Shown: positions 16,421-25,936, counted from the stretch's first letter. The stretch is 39,677 nt of DNA from an uncultured Bacilli bacterium (GCA_934101795.1 CAKORY010000008.1:1-39677), one strand, 5' to 3'. Numbers and translations are program-made. The notes: generated by a model from the letters alone, not told the origin.

Positions 16421-17337
16421 TGAAAAATAAAAATGTAGTATTTATGGGAACACCAGATTTTTCTGTACCAGTTCTTGAAATGCTTATTAAAAATGTTAAT
16501 GTTATTATGGTAGTAACACAACCAGATAAAGAAGTAGGACGTAAAAAAGAATTAGTATCTAGTCCAGTTAAAATAAAGGCTTTAGAAAATAATATACCTG
16601 TATTTCAACCAATTAGAATTAGAAAAGATTATGATACTTTAAAAGAACTTGATATTGATTTAATTGTTACATGTGCTTATGGTCAAATACTTCCTAAAGA
16701 AGTTCTTGAGTTACCTAAGTATGGCTGCGTAAATGTTCATGCCTCACTTTTACCAAAATATCGTGGTTCAGCGCCGATTCAATGGTCACTTTTTAATGGC
16801 GATGCCAAAACTGGAGTTACAATTATGTATATGGATGAAGGTATGGATACCGGGGACATTATAACTAAAGGGGAAATAGATATTTTAGATAGTGATAATG
16901 TTGGAACTCTTCATGATAAACTATCTGTACTTGGGGCCAAAACTTTAAAAGGTGTTTTACCAACTTTATTTACAGATAATGTCAAAAGAGAAAAACAAGG
17001 TGATGACTTTACTTTAGCTCCGATGATTAAAAGAGCAGATGAAAGACTAGATTTTAATATGACTGGTAAAGAAATAATAGGTAGAATTAAAGGAATGAAT
17101 CCATGGCCTCTTGCTAATATTATGATTAATGATCAAGAAATTAAAGTTCTTGATGCCGAATTTATAAAAAGTAATAGTGAAAAAGTAGGTAAAATTATTT
17201 TTGAAAAGAAAAAAATGGGTATAACATGTAAAGATGGAATTATATATTTAAAAATGATAAAACCAAGTGGTAAAAAAGTAATGAATATAGAAAGTTTTAT
17301 AAACGGTATAGATAAAGAAAAATTTAAAGAGGTTTAG
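16420..17337 (+). CDS. fmt: Methionyl-tRNA formyltransferase
   Basis: Formylates initiator Met-tRNA using 10-formyl-tetrahydrofolate. At 305 residues it is normal length. The N-terminal Rossmann-like domain has F-M-G-T-P-D-F-S, the formyl-transfer active site N-V-H-A-S-L-L-P-K-Y-R-G-S-A-P-I-Q-W (Asn/His pair) and D-E-G-M-D-T-G-D (catalytic Asp). The C-terminal OB-like domain starts near residue 205 with the M-N-P-W-P segment. The gene is coupled to nfo (TAATG overlap) and followed 2 nt later by the next gene. In Bacillus fmt heads the same rlmN-prpC-prkC-rsgA-rpe neighbourhood. Confidence 0.98.
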   Translation: MKNKNVVFMGTPDFSVPVLEMLIKNVNVIMVVTQPDKEVGRKKELVSSPVKIKALENNIPVFQPIRIRKDYDTLKELDIDLIVTCAYGQILPKEVLELPKYGCVNVHASLLPKYRGSAPIQWSLFNGDAKTGVTIMYMDEGMDTGDIITKGEIDILDSDNVGTLHDKLSVLGAKTLKGVLPTLFTDNVKREKQGDDFTLAPMIKRADERLDFNMTGKEIIGRIKGMNPWPLANIMINDQEIKVLDAEFIKSNSEKVGKIIFEKKKMGITCKDGIIYLKMIKPSGKKVMNIESFINGIDKEKFKEV

Positions 17338-17339
17338 TT

Positions 17340-17939
17340 ATGAAAAATGAATTTTTACAGTCAAAAGAAGGAAATGCATTTGTAAAGTTAGTTCTTTGGT
17401 TAATATTTATCGGAGTATTATTTTTTGCTTTTGCCTTTCAAAAAAAAGATAATGTAAATAAGCCAAAAGATAATAAAGAAGAAACTAAAACATTTAAAAA
17501 CATAGAAAATATGGAAAATGATATACTTCAAAAAAGCTTGAATTATGAATATATAGTAAATGATAATGAAATAATTACCATCTACAATGGTATGAAATGT
17601 AATAATAAAGAAACATGGTACAAAGAAACTAATGAAGGAATAACTAAATATCTAAAAGAAGATGGTAAAACATATAAAATAACTTTAAATGAAAAAGAAG
17701 AATATACTGAAGAAGAAAATGATTTAAGTAAGTTATTTAGTCTTTTAAAGGAATATAGTTATAATGAAGTTAAAAATGATGCCGAAAGAGATATCAAATA
17801 TAACTTAGGTACAATTGAAGTAAATATTAAAACTAATTTAGAAAATATTACAAATATTTTAGTTATTAAAGATAATATACGTTATAAAATGCAATTTACA
17901 AATATAGGAATTTGTGATAATATAAGTCTTGAAAATTAA
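17340..17939 (+). CDS. Single-pass membrane protein of unknown function
   Basis: Not recognised. The 199 residues have a cytoplasmic stub, one membrane segment at about 16-34 (LVLWLIFIGVLFFAFAF), and a lysine/glutamate-rich extracellular part with alternating polar strand-like segments. There are two Cys in the outer part (C-N-N-K-E-T-W, and G-I-C-D-N near the end). It starts 3 nt after the fmt stop, so it must be cotranslated with fmt and the phospholipid gene behind it. A lineage-specific envelope protein is likely. Confidence 0.75.
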   Translation: MKNEFLQSKEGNAFVKLVLWLIFIGVLFFAFAFQKKDNVNKPKDNKEETKTFKNIENMENDILQKSLNYEYIVNDNEIITIYNGMKCNNKETWYKETNEGITKYLKEDGKTYKITLNEKEEYTEEENDLSKLFSLLKEYSYNEVKNDAERDIKYNLGTIEVNIKTNLENITNILVIKDNIRYKMQFTNIGICDNISLEN

Positions 17940-17960
17940 GTTTTGTGAGGAAAATCATAT

Positions 17961-18704
17961 ATGAATAATAATAAGTTTAATTTTTTGATTACTAATTTTG
18001 TAACAATGCTTAGAGTAATAGGTATTTTTGCCCTTATTCCAATATTTAAAATTTATGGTGGTTTGGCAACATTTATGCTTTCAGCAAGCTGTTTTTTAAC
18101 AGATTGTATAGATGGTTTAATGGCTAGAGGCTTAAAATCATCAACTTTTTTTGGTAGTTTATTTGATGCCTTAAGTGATAAAGCTTTTTTAGTAGTTAAT
18201 ATGATTTTGCTTATGAGCATATCTCCGCTTGCTATTATTCCAGTATTTTTTGAACTTGGTATTGCGTATATTCAAAGTGTTAAATACAATAAAGGCATGA
18301 ATATAAAGTCAAATAAATTTGGTAAAGTAAAAATGTGGGTAGCGGGTATTGTTATTTCCTTATCCTACCTTTTAGTAGACAAAACATTTTTAAATTATTT
18401 AGGTTCTAGTTTAGCTATTAAAATAGATAGTTTAAATGAAATAAAGTTATTTAGTGCTTTATTTATGCCTCTTGTATTAAGTGAAATATTAACTTTAGGT
18501 AGTTATATAAAAGAATATTTTGATGAAAATAAGAAAATGACACCGGAATTTATAAAAGAAAAAGAAGAGGAAGAAAAGCAAATTGAAGAAGAAATAAGTA
18601 ATGTTTCATTTAAAGAAATAATGTTTGAACATGAATATTATGAAAAATATAAAGATTATGGAAATTTAAAACTAGTTAGAACATTATCTAAGAAAAATAG
18701 GTGA
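17961..18704 (+). CDS. CDP-alcohol phosphatidyltransferase (phosphatidylglycerophosphate synthase-like)
   Basis: Membrane enzyme that joins CDP-diacylglycerol with an alcohol, most likely glycerol-3-phosphate, to make phosphatidylglycerophosphate. The 247 residues show the complete signature D-x2-D-G-x2-A-R-x8-G-x3-D-x3-D at about residues 53-77, which binds the metals and CDP. Several membrane helices follow. The first 20 residues include the N-F-V-T-M-L-R motif found at the start of PgsA proteins. A charged tail of about 60 residues with E-E-E-E-K runs is longer than in typical PgsA. GTGAGGAAAA precedes the ATG. The substrate is inferred. Confidence 0.88.
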   Translation: MNNNKFNFLITNFVTMLRVIGIFALIPIFKIYGGLATFMLSASCFLTDCIDGLMARGLKSSTFFGSLFDALSDKAFLVVNMILLMSISPLAIIPVFFELGIAYIQSVKYNKGMNIKSNKFGKVKMWVAGIVISLSYLLVDKTFLNYLGSSLAIKIDSLNEIKLFSALFMPLVLSEILTLGSYIKEYFDENKKMTPEFIKEKEEEEKQIEEEISNVSFKEIMFEHEYYEKYKDYGNLKLVRTLSKKNR

Positions 18705-18708
18705 TCGT

Positions 18709-19725
18709 ATGAAAAATATATTTGGTTTAACACGTGAAGATTTGGAAGAGTATTTTCTTTCTATTGGTGAGAAAAAATTTAAGGCTCTTCAAGTTTTTGA
18801 ATGGTTATATATTCATAAAAAATGGAATATAAATGAGTTTAGCAATATAAAAAAAGATGTTCAAAATAAATTAAGTGAAGATTTTAGTACTGATTTTATT
18901 AAAATAGAAATTGTAGAAGAAGGGCCTTTAGTAAAAAAGTTTTTATTTAGACTTTTAGATGGTGAAAAAATTGAAGCAGTTTTGATGGAACATGATTATG
19001 GTTTATCAATTTGTGTTTCGAGCCAGGTTGGTTGTAATATGGGATGCCGTTTTTGTGAGTCTGGAAGACTAAAAAAGGTTAGAAACTTAGAGACATATGA
19101 AATTGTAGAGCAAATACTTCTAATAGAAAAATATATTGGTAAAAGAATTGATAGTGTAGTAATGATGGGTATTGGTGAGCCTTTTGATAATTATGATAAT
19201 ATTATTAAATTTATTAAAATTATAAATGATGCTAAAGGTTTAGCTATCGGAGCAAGACATATAACTGTTTCTACATGTGGTTTAGTGCCAAAAATAAAAG
19301 AATTTAGTAATTTAGACTTACAAGTTAACTTAGCTTTATCGCTTCATGCACCATCTGATGAAATAAGAAATAAGATTATGCCTGTCAATAAAGCGTATAG
19401 TGTTGACACAGTTATACAAGCAATTAAGGACTATATTGCAAAAACTAATAGACGAGTGACTATAGAATATGTTATGCTTAATATGGTTAATGATAAAAAA
19501 GAAGATGCCATAGAGCTTGCAAAATTATTACGAGGTATGAATGTATATGTAAATTTGATACCATATAATGAAACAAACAATATAGATTTTGCAAAAAGTG
19601 ATAAAAAAAGAATAGATATATTTTATGAAACACTTAAAAATAATGGTATAAATGTAACTGTTAGACGTGAGTTTGGTGGAAACATTAAAGCTGCATGTGG
19701 ACAGTTAAGAAGCGAGAGTGATTAA
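18709..19725 (+). CDS. rlmN: 23S rRNA (adenine-2503-C2) methyltransferase RlmN
   Basis: Radical SAM enzyme that methylates C2 of A2503 in 23S rRNA and A37 in some tRNAs. At 338 residues it is normal length. The radical SAM motif C-N-M-G-C-R-F-C lies near residues 108-115. The M-G-I-G-E-P-F-D-N-Y loop, the L-S-L-H-A strand, and the two mechanism cysteines are also present (the distal one in the terminal K-A-A-C-G-Q-L). The target A2503 site is shared with Cfr, but neighbourhood and motifs fit the housekeeping enzyme. AGGTGATCG precedes the ATG and overlaps the upstream stop. Confidence 0.97.
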   Translation: MKNIFGLTREDLEEYFLSIGEKKFKALQVFEWLYIHKKWNINEFSNIKKDVQNKLSEDFSTDFIKIEIVEEGPLVKKFLFRLLDGEKIEAVLMEHDYGLSICVSSQVGCNMGCRFCESGRLKKVRNLETYEIVEQILLIEKYIGKRIDSVVMMGIGEPFDNYDNIIKFIKIINDAKGLAIGARHITVSTCGLVPKIKEFSNLDLQVNLALSLHAPSDEIRNKIMPVNKAYSVDTVIQAIKDYIAKTNRRVTIEYVMLNMVNDKKEDAIELAKLLRGMNVYVNLIPYNETNNIDFAKSDKKRIDIFYETLKNNGINVTVRREFGGNIKAACGQLRSESD

Positions 19726-19728
19726 AAA

Positions 19729-20475
19729 GTGAAAGCGTTTTATTTAACTGATACAGGAAGAGTTAGAGAACATAATGAAGATAGTGTAACAATTTTAAAA
19801 AATATAAGTGGTGAATACCTATGTGTTGTTGCTGATGGTATGGGAGGACACCGAAAAGGAGAAGTAGCTAGTGCATTAACTGTTGCTCATTTAGGCAAAA
19901 GGTTTACTGAAAGTGCAAAAGTAGGTACGAAAATAGATGCTGTTAACTGGCTTTCTGATAATATTGCGGAAATTAATAAAGAAATACTTGATTATGGTGA
20001 AGAAAATGAGAATTCCAAAGGACTTGGTACAACAGTTGTAGCAGCAATTGTAACTAAAGATTTTTTGATATTTGCAAATATTGGTGACTCATCTGGATAT
20101 GTTATGAAAAATAAAAAACTACATAGAGTAACTAAACCACATACACTAGTTAATTTGCTTGTTGATGCTGGAGATTTAACCCCAGAACAAGCACTTAATC
20201 ATCCAAAGAAAAACGTTTTAATGAAAGCTTTAGGAGCTGCTGAAAAATGTGAACCAGATATCTTTGATGTTGATAATGAAAGCAGTGAAGTATTCCTTTG
20301 TAGTGATGGCCTAACAGGAATGCTTAGTGATGAACAAATTGAAAAAGTATTAAATGAAGATGGCTTAAATGTTGAAGAAAAAGTTGTAAAACTTATAAAA
20401 AAATGTAATGCTAGAGGGGGAAATGATAACATATCAGTTGCATATTTAGTTAGAGAAAGTGGTGATTTTGCATGA
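19729..20475 (+). CDS. prpC: PP2C-family protein Ser/Thr phosphatase
   Basis: Metal-dependent phosphatase that reverses phosphorylation by the adjacent Ser/Thr kinase. The 248 residues have PP2C motifs: D-T-G-R-V-R-E-H-N-E-D-S (metal Asp and Arg), C-V-V-A-D-G-M-G-G-H, G-L-G-T-T-V-V-A-A, A-N-I-G-D-S, F-L-C-S-D-G-L-T-G, and G-G-N-D-N-I-S. The start is GTG at 19729, 3 nt after the rlmN stop, with GAGAGTGA upstream. It overlaps the kinase gene by 4 nt (ATGA). The order rlmN-prpC-prkC-rsgA-rpe is as in Bacillus. Confidence 0.97.
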   Translation: MKAFYLTDTGRVREHNEDSVTILKNISGEYLCVVADGMGGHRKGEVASALTVAHLGKRFTESAKVGTKIDAVNWLSDNIAEINKEILDYGEENENSKGLGTTVVAAIVTKDFLIFANIGDSSGYVMKNKKLHRVTKPHTLVNLLVDAGDLTPEQALNHPKKNVLMKALGAAEKCEPDIFDVDNESSEVFLCSDGLTGMLSDEQIEKVLNEDGLNVEEKVVKLIKKCNARGGNDNISVAYLVRESGDFA

Positions 20476-22214
20476 TAATGAAGGGGCAAAAAATTAGTGA
20501 TAGATACCAAATAATCAAATCAATCGGTGAAGGCGGAATGGCTAATGTTTATTTAGCTTATGACACTATTTTGGATAGAAATGTAGCAGTTAAGGTTTTG
20601 CGTGGTGATTTAGCAAATGATGAAAAGTTTGTAAGACGCTTTCAAAGAGAAGCTTTATCAGCAAGTAGTTTATCTAATCCAAATATTGTGGAAGTTTATG
20701 ATGTTGGTGAAGATAATGGTGAATATTACATTGTCATGGAATATGTGGAAGGTAAGCACTTAAAAGCACTTCTTAAAAAACGTGGAAAACTTACAGTTCC
20801 CGAAGTAATTGACATAACACTTCAGATAACTAATGGCCTTAGTGTTGCTCATGACTCATACATTATTCATAGAGATATAAAACCTCAGAATATCCTCATT
20901 CTTGAAAATGGCATGATTAAAATAACAGACTTTGGTATAGCAGTTGCTATGAATGCCACACAACTTACACAAACAAATTCTGTAATGGGTAGTGTTCATT
21001 ATCTTCCCCCAGAACAAGCAAGTGGAAAAGGGGCAACACTTCAAAGTGATATATATTCAATTGGTATTTTAATGTATGAACTTTTAACGGGTAAACTTCC
21101 ATTCCGCGGAGATAATGCTGTAGAAATAGCACTTAAACATTTGAAAGAACCAATGCCAAGCATCAGAGATGAAATTCCTGATATACCTCAAAGTGTGGAA
21201 AATATCATTTTAAAGGCAACAGCTAAAAATCCTAAAAATAGATATAGTGATGCTAGAGAAATGCATGAAGATTTAAAAACTTGCTTAGATGAATCCAGAG
21301 CTAATGAACTTAAGATAACATTTAAATATCCTGAAAATGATTATGATGATACTAAGCTATTAAAAACAGTAAAACCAGAAAAGAAAAAAGAAATTAGTAA
21401 AGAAAAGGTTGGTGAAGAAGTAGTGGCCAAAAAAACAAAAACTAATGATAGTCAAAATAAGATGCTTATTACTTTAGCTAGTGTATTTGTAGGTCTTGTA
21501 GTAATTATTACAACAATATTTGTTCTTATTCCTAAAATAACATCCTCAAAACAAGCCGCAGTGCCTGATGTAACAAATTATACAGTAACCGAAGCTATTA
21601 AAGCACTTCAAGATGCTGGTTTTGTAGTTTCAGATGAACAAAGAGAAGAAGCAAATGAAAATGTTGAAGAAGGCAGAGTTTCTAGAACATCGCCAGCTAT
21701 TGGAAGCATTAGAAAAGAAGGAACAGAAATAATAATTTATCGATCACTTGGTGATGTTAAAGTTGCAATTGAAGACTATACAGGAAAAAATGCATCAGAA
21801 ATAAAAGGCAAACTTGAAGCATTAAAATTACAAGTAATTATAAGTAAGAAAGATATAAATAGTGATGAAGCTAGTGATTATAAAGAAGGAATTATAATTG
21901 AACAATCTATAGCTGCGGGTGAAAAAGTATCTGAAGGAAGTTCAATAACATTATACGTTCCAAAACTTGATAATAAATATCCAGATTTTGTTGCTGATAA
22001 TTATAGTGTATCAGAAGTTGAAGATTTCTGTAATGAATATGGTGTTAATTTAACAAAACAAGAAGTTGAAACTACTGAACATGCTGCAGGAACTATTTTC
22101 TATCAAAGTAGAGCTGCCGGAACAACAGTTGTAAGTGGTGCTAAACTTACTATAAAAATTGCTAAAGAACCAAGTGGAAATACCGAAAATCCAGATGATG
22201 GTGGACTTGACTAA
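20472..22214 (+). CDS. prkC: PASTA-domain Ser/Thr protein kinase
   Basis: Membrane kinase of the PrkC/PknB/Stk group, sensing cell-wall fragments or lipid II outside and phosphorylating cell-division, translation and metabolism proteins inside. The 580 residues have a kinase domain at about 10-275: glycine loop G-E-G-G-M-A-N-V, V-A-V-K lysine, H-R-D-I-K-P-Q-N catalytic loop, D-F-G, and the P-P-E-Q-A motif. A charged juxtamembrane stretch follows, then one membrane helix (about 332-352) and three PASTA repeats (starting near 360, 430 and 500). It starts within prpC and its stop overlaps the rsgA ATG by 1 nt. Confidence 0.97.
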   Translation: MIMKGQKISDRYQIIKSIGEGGMANVYLAYDTILDRNVAVKVLRGDLANDEKFVRRFQREALSASSLSNPNIVEVYDVGEDNGEYYIVMEYVEGKHLKALLKKRGKLTVPEVIDITLQITNGLSVAHDSYIIHRDIKPQNILILENGMIKITDFGIAVAMNATQLTQTNSVMGSVHYLPPEQASGKGATLQSDIYSIGILMYELLTGKLPFRGDNAVEIALKHLKEPMPSIRDEIPDIPQSVENIILKATAKNPKNRYSDAREMHEDLKTCLDESRANELKITFKYPENDYDDTKLLKTVKPEKKKEISKEKVGEEVVAKKTKTNDSQNKMLITLASVFVGLVVIITTIFVLIPKITSSKQAAVPDVTNYTVTEAIKALQDAGFVVSDEQREEANENVEEGRVSRTSPAIGSIRKEGTEIIIYRSLGDVKVAIEDYTGKNASEIKGKLEALKLQVIISKKDINSDEASDYKEGIIIEQSIAAGEKVSEGSSITLYVPKLDNKYPDFVADNYSVSEVEDFCNEYGVNLTKQEVETTEHAAGTIFYQSRAAGTTVVSGAKLTIKIAKEPSGNTENPDDGGLD

Positions 22215-23071
22215 TGATCGAAGGTAGAATAACAAAACAAATAAGTAACCAATATAGAGTTACAGCTAGTGGAAAAGACTATGTTTGTGGTGCTAGGGGA
22301 AAGTTCAGAAATTTAGGACTTTCCCCTTTGGTGGGTGATATAGTTAAAATAGATGAGAAAACTTTAACTATTGAAGAAATACTTCCTAGAAAAAATGAAC
22401 TTGATAGACCTGTAGTTAGTAATGTTGATATTGCTTTAATAGTAACAAGTGTTAAAAAACCAGATTTATCACTTAGTTTACTTGATAAAGAATTATCTGT
22501 AGTTTTAGCAAATAATATTAAACCTGTTATATGCCTAACTAAACTTGATTTACTTTCTAAAAAAGAATTAAAGGAATTAAAAACCTTAATAAAATATTAT
22601 AAAAAAATAGGTATTCTAGTAACTGATAATAACCATTTAGGTAAATTAAAAAAAATACTTAAAAATAATTTAGTAGTTTTAACAGGTCAAACTGGAGCAG
22701 GTAAATCAAGTTTACTTAATAAATTAGATAAAAAATTAAATTTAGAGACTAAACCTATAAGTGATGCTTTAAATCGAGGAGTACACACCACAAGACACAC
22801 ACAAATATACAAAATAGGTAAAATATATTTTGTTGATACACCAGGTTTTTCTGCATTAGATTTAAAGAATATAGATAGTGAAAAATTAAAAGAAACATTT
22901 TTAGAATTTAATAAATATAAATGCGATTTTAAAGACTGCAACCATTTAAAAGAAAAAGAGTGTAAAGTAATTGATGCAGTATCAAAAGGAGAAATACTTC
23001 CCTCAAGGTACATCAATTATACAAGATTTATAAAGGAGAGTCATGAAAATAACCGTAAGTTATATAAATAG
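22214..23071 (+). CDS. rsgA: Ribosome small-subunit-dependent GTPase RsgA
   Basis: Circularly permuted GTPase that checks late maturation of the 30S subunit. The 285 residues comprise an N-terminal OB fold (about 1-65), the permuted G domain with G4 T-K-L-D before G1 G-Q-T-G-A-G-K-S-S (about 160) and G3 D-T-P-G-F-S, then a C-terminal zinc finger C-D-F-K-D-C-N-H...C. The H-T-T-R-H-T switch is present. It is translationally coupled to prkC (TAATG) and its 3' end overlaps rpe by 29 nt, so the cluster is highly compact. Confidence 0.97.
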   Translation: MIEGRITKQISNQYRVTASGKDYVCGARGKFRNLGLSPLVGDIVKIDEKTLTIEEILPRKNELDRPVVSNVDIALIVTSVKKPDLSLSLLDKELSVVLANNIKPVICLTKLDLLSKKELKELKTLIKYYKKIGILVTDNNHLGKLKKILKNNLVVLTGQTGAGKSSLLNKLDKKLNLETKPISDALNRGVHTTRHTQIYKIGKIYFVDTPGFSALDLKNIDSEKLKETFLEFNKYKCDFKDCNHLKEKECKVIDAVSKGEILPSRYINYTRFIKESHENNRKLYK

Positions 23072-23672
23072 TTTATATGATATAAAAAAAACAATAGATT
23101 TAATTAATGAGACAGATGCAGATGGCTTACATGTTGATTTAATGGATGGTATTTATGCTGGAACTAAAAACTTTGATATAGATTATCTTCAAGAAATGTT
23201 GAAAGATAATACTAAAAGGATAGATATTCATATGATGGTAGATAGACCTAGCAAATATTTAGATAAAATACTTTTATTATATCCAGATTGTGTATATATC
23301 CATCCAAAAACTGAACCGGGTGCACTTGGAATATTGAACGAATTATCTAGTTATGAAGTAAAAAGAGGAATTGCTATAAATCCAGATGAAAAATTAGAAG
23401 AATTTATTCATTATTTTCCCTATGTAGATAGAGTTCTTTTAATGAGTGTTATGCCAGGCAAAGGGGGCCAAAAATTTTTAGAAGAAACAGAAAATCGTTT
23501 AAAAGAATTGCTATATTATAAAAATAAAAATAACTTTGAAATTTATATAGATGGTGGTATCAATGATAGAACAATAAAGAAAGTGTTAGATGCAGATGGC
23601 GCTGTGGTAGGTTCATTTATCTGTAAGTCAAAAGATTTTGAAAAGCAAATAGAAAAATTAAGGCTCGAGTAG
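23043..23672 (+). CDS. rpe: Ribulose-phosphate 3-epimerase family protein
   Basis: TIM-barrel enzyme interconverting ribulose-5-phosphate and xylulose-5-phosphate in the pentose phosphate pathway. The 209 residues show the metal and catalytic motifs L-H-V-D-L-M-D-G (about 28-35) and I-D-I-H-M-M-V (about 59-65), then L-L-M-S-V-M-P-G-K-G-G-Q and Y-I-D-G-G-I-N. The N-terminus (MKITVSYI) differs from the usual S-P-S-I-L-S-A start and lacks its conserved serine, so this is a somewhat divergent member. Position after rsgA matches Bacillus. GGAGAG precedes the ATG, which lies inside rsgA. Confidence 0.88.
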   Translation: MKITVSYINSLYDIKKTIDLINETDADGLHVDLMDGIYAGTKNFDIDYLQEMLKDNTKRIDIHMMVDRPSKYLDKILLLYPDCVYIHPKTEPGALGILNELSSYEVKRGIAINPDEKLEEFIHYFPYVDRVLLMSVMPGKGGQKFLEETENRLKELLYYKNKNNFEIYIDGGINDRTIKKVLDADGAVVGSFICKSKDFEKQIEKLRLE

Positions 23673-23690
23673 AAAAATACTTGAGCTTTA
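23663..23690 (+). terminator. Weak terminator after rpe
   Basis: Stem of 9 bp with one G-U pair (23663-23671 with 23678-23686) overlapping the rpe stop, followed by TTTA. The T-run is poor, so read-through into priA is likely. Confidence 0.5.
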
Positions 23691-23729
23691 ATTGTTATTC
23701 ATGATAAAATATATTACATGGAGGCTTTA

Positions 23730-25913
23730 ATGTACGCGAAAGTTATTATAGAATATAGCATAAAAAAATTGGATAAAGAATTTATATATATGATTCCAAA
23801 TGAACTTTTGGATGTACTTAAAGTGGGAATGAAAGTCATAGTTCCTTTTGGTTACCAAGAAGTCATTGGTTTTGTAACTGATATTTTAGATTCTACCCCA
23901 GATATTTCATATGAAATAAAATATATATCAAGTATTGCAGATGAGAAATTAGTATTAAATAAAGAACTAATGGATCTAGGAAAATATTTATCTGAAAATA
24001 CTTTATGTACATTAATTACTGCATATCAAACAATGCTTCCTTCTAGTTTAAAAGTAAAAAGACAAAAATCTAATTATGATTTATATGATGAATATGTATA
24101 TATTAAAGATAAAAATAAAGCATTAGAATATAAAGAAAAGTATCAAAATAAAAGAAAGAGTCAAATAAAAATAATTGATGAATTATTAGAAAATGGTAAA
24201 ACTTTAAAGAAAAAATATAGCTTATCACTAGTTAAAACTTTGCTTGAAAATGATGTGCTAGATATAGAAAAAGTACAAAAATATCGAATTAATAAAGATA
24301 CAAGTAATATAAAAAAAGAACTTACCGATGATCAAAATAAAGTGTTTTTAAAAGTAAAAGAGTCATTTGGAAAATATGAACCATTTTTACTTTATGGCAT
24401 AACTGGTTCTGGTAAAACCGAAGTTTATATAAAATTAATCGAAGAAATTATAAAATGTGGCAAAACGGGAATTGTGCTTGTTCCAGAGATTAGTCTAACT
24501 CATCAAATTGCAAAAAGATTTTACGAAGCTTTTGGAAGTGATGTTGCCATATTACACAGTTCATTATCGGAAGGCGAGAAATATGATGAATATTTAAAAA
24601 TATATCGTGGTGAAGTCCATGTTGTGGTAGGTACCAGAAGTGCTATATTTGCTCCTTTTCAAAACTTAGGTATTATAATTATTGATGAAGAAGATGCAAG
24701 TAGCTATAAGCAAGATAATAATCCAAGATATCATGCCAGAGATATAGCAATGTACCGGGGAAAATATAATAATATTCCTGTTTTGCTTGCAAGTGCAACA
24801 CCTTCTTTAGATAGTAAAGCTAGAGCAGATAAAGGTGTTTATACATTACTTACTTTAAAAAATAGAGTGGGAACTGCCATGTTACCCAAGATACATGTTG
24901 TTAATATGGAAGATGAAATGAAAAAAAGAAATATGATATTTAGTGATTTACTTATTTCTAAAATGAAAGAAAAAATATCTAAAAATGACCAAATTATTTT
25001 GCTTTTAAATCGCCGAGGCTTTTCAACATTTATTACGTGTAGCAATTGTGGTTTTACATATAAATGCCCATCATGTGATATAACTTTAACATATCATAAA
25101 AGCACTAATAATTTAATATGTCATTACTGTGGTTATCAAAAGCATTGTGAAGATATATGTCCAAAGTGTCATGAAAAAGCTTTAAATTATTATGGTCTTG
25201 GTACTGAAAAACTTGAAGAAAAATTAAAAGAATTAATGCCTAGTGCAAGTATTGTTCGAATGGATCAAGATACAACCAGAAATAAAGGCACTCACGAAAA
25301 AATAATAGAAGATTTTAAAAATGAAAAATATAATATTTTACTAGGAACCCAAATGATTAGTAAGGGATTAGATTTTCCTAAAGTAACTTTAGTTGGGGTT
25401 ATAAATGCTGATACAACTTTAAATATTCCAAATTTTAAAGCAAGTGAGAATACTTTTTCTCTTCTTCATCAAGTCGCAGGTAGAAGTGGCAGAAGTACAT
25501 CACCTGGTGAAGTTATTATTCAAACATTTAATCCAGATAATTATGTGATAAAATGTGTACAAGAAAATAGCTATGATAAATTTTATCTTCATGAAATGAA
25601 TTTTAGGCAGAAACTTAAATATCCGCCTTATTATTATTTAGTAAGTTTAAAAGTAATTGGTAAAGATTATCAAAAAACAATAGATACTAGTAAGAAAGTT
25701 AAATCTTATTTAGAACAAAATTTAAGCGATGTAATTGTTCTAGGACCTACAACTGCACAAGTATTTAAATTTAATAATGAGTACCGAATGCAAATAATAT
25801 TAAAATATAAAAAATGTGATATTTTAAGGAAAACCTTGAAAGAATTAGATAATTTGTTTATAATGAATAAGGATATAAGATTAGAAATTGATTTTAATCC
25901 AGTTAATATTTAA
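23730..25913 (+). CDS. priA: Primosomal protein N' (PriA helicase)
   Basis: Replication restart helicase that recognises stalled forks and recruits the primosome. The 727 residues have an N-terminal DNA-binding region, Walker A G-I-T-G-S-G-K-T-E, a helicase core, and a paired zinc-binding insert (C-S-N-C...C-P-S-C...C-H-Y-C...C-P-K-C). Motif V/VI regions are also present, including G-T-Q-M-I-S-K-G-L-D-F-P and Q-V-A-G-R-S-G-R. Walker B reads I-I-I-D-E-E-D; PriA proteins normally have DEEH. The start at 23730 is chosen over 23718 because GGAGG (23720-23724) lies 5 nt before it. In Bacillus priA lies upstream of def-fmt; here it follows rpe. Confidence 0.97.
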   Translation: MYAKVIIEYSIKKLDKEFIYMIPNELLDVLKVGMKVIVPFGYQEVIGFVTDILDSTPDISYEIKYISSIADEKLVLNKELMDLGKYLSENTLCTLITAYQTMLPSSLKVKRQKSNYDLYDEYVYIKDKNKALEYKEKYQNKRKSQIKIIDELLENGKTLKKKYSLSLVKTLLENDVLDIEKVQKYRINKDTSNIKKELTDDQNKVFLKVKESFGKYEPFLLYGITGSGKTEVYIKLIEEIIKCGKTGIVLVPEISLTHQIAKRFYEAFGSDVAILHSSLSEGEKYDEYLKIYRGEVHVVVGTRSAIFAPFQNLGIIIIDEEDASSYKQDNNPRYHARDIAMYRGKYNNIPVLLASATPSLDSKARADKGVYTLLTLKNRVGTAMLPKIHVVNMEDEMKKRNMIFSDLLISKMKEKISKNDQIILLLNRRGFSTFITCSNCGFTYKCPSCDITLTYHKSTNNLICHYCGYQKHCEDICPKCHEKALNYYGLGTEKLEEKLKELMPSASIVRMDQDTTRNKGTHEKIIEDFKNEKYNILLGTQMISKGLDFPKVTLVGVINADTTLNIPNFKASENTFSLLHQVAGRSGRSTSPGEVIIQTFNPDNYVIKCVQENSYDKFYLHEMNFRQKLKYPPYYYLVSLKVIGKDYQKTIDTSKKVKSYLEQNLSDVIVLGPTTAQVFKFNNEYRMQIILKYKKCDILRKTLKELDNLFIMNKDIRLEIDFNPVNI

Positions 25914-25936
25914 GACTTAAGAAAGGGTGAGTTTAG

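Noticed and set aside
18709..19725. Cfr antibiotic-resistance methyltransferase instead of RlmN
   Set aside because: Gene order with prpC-prkC and full housekeeping motifs favour RlmN; no resistance context.
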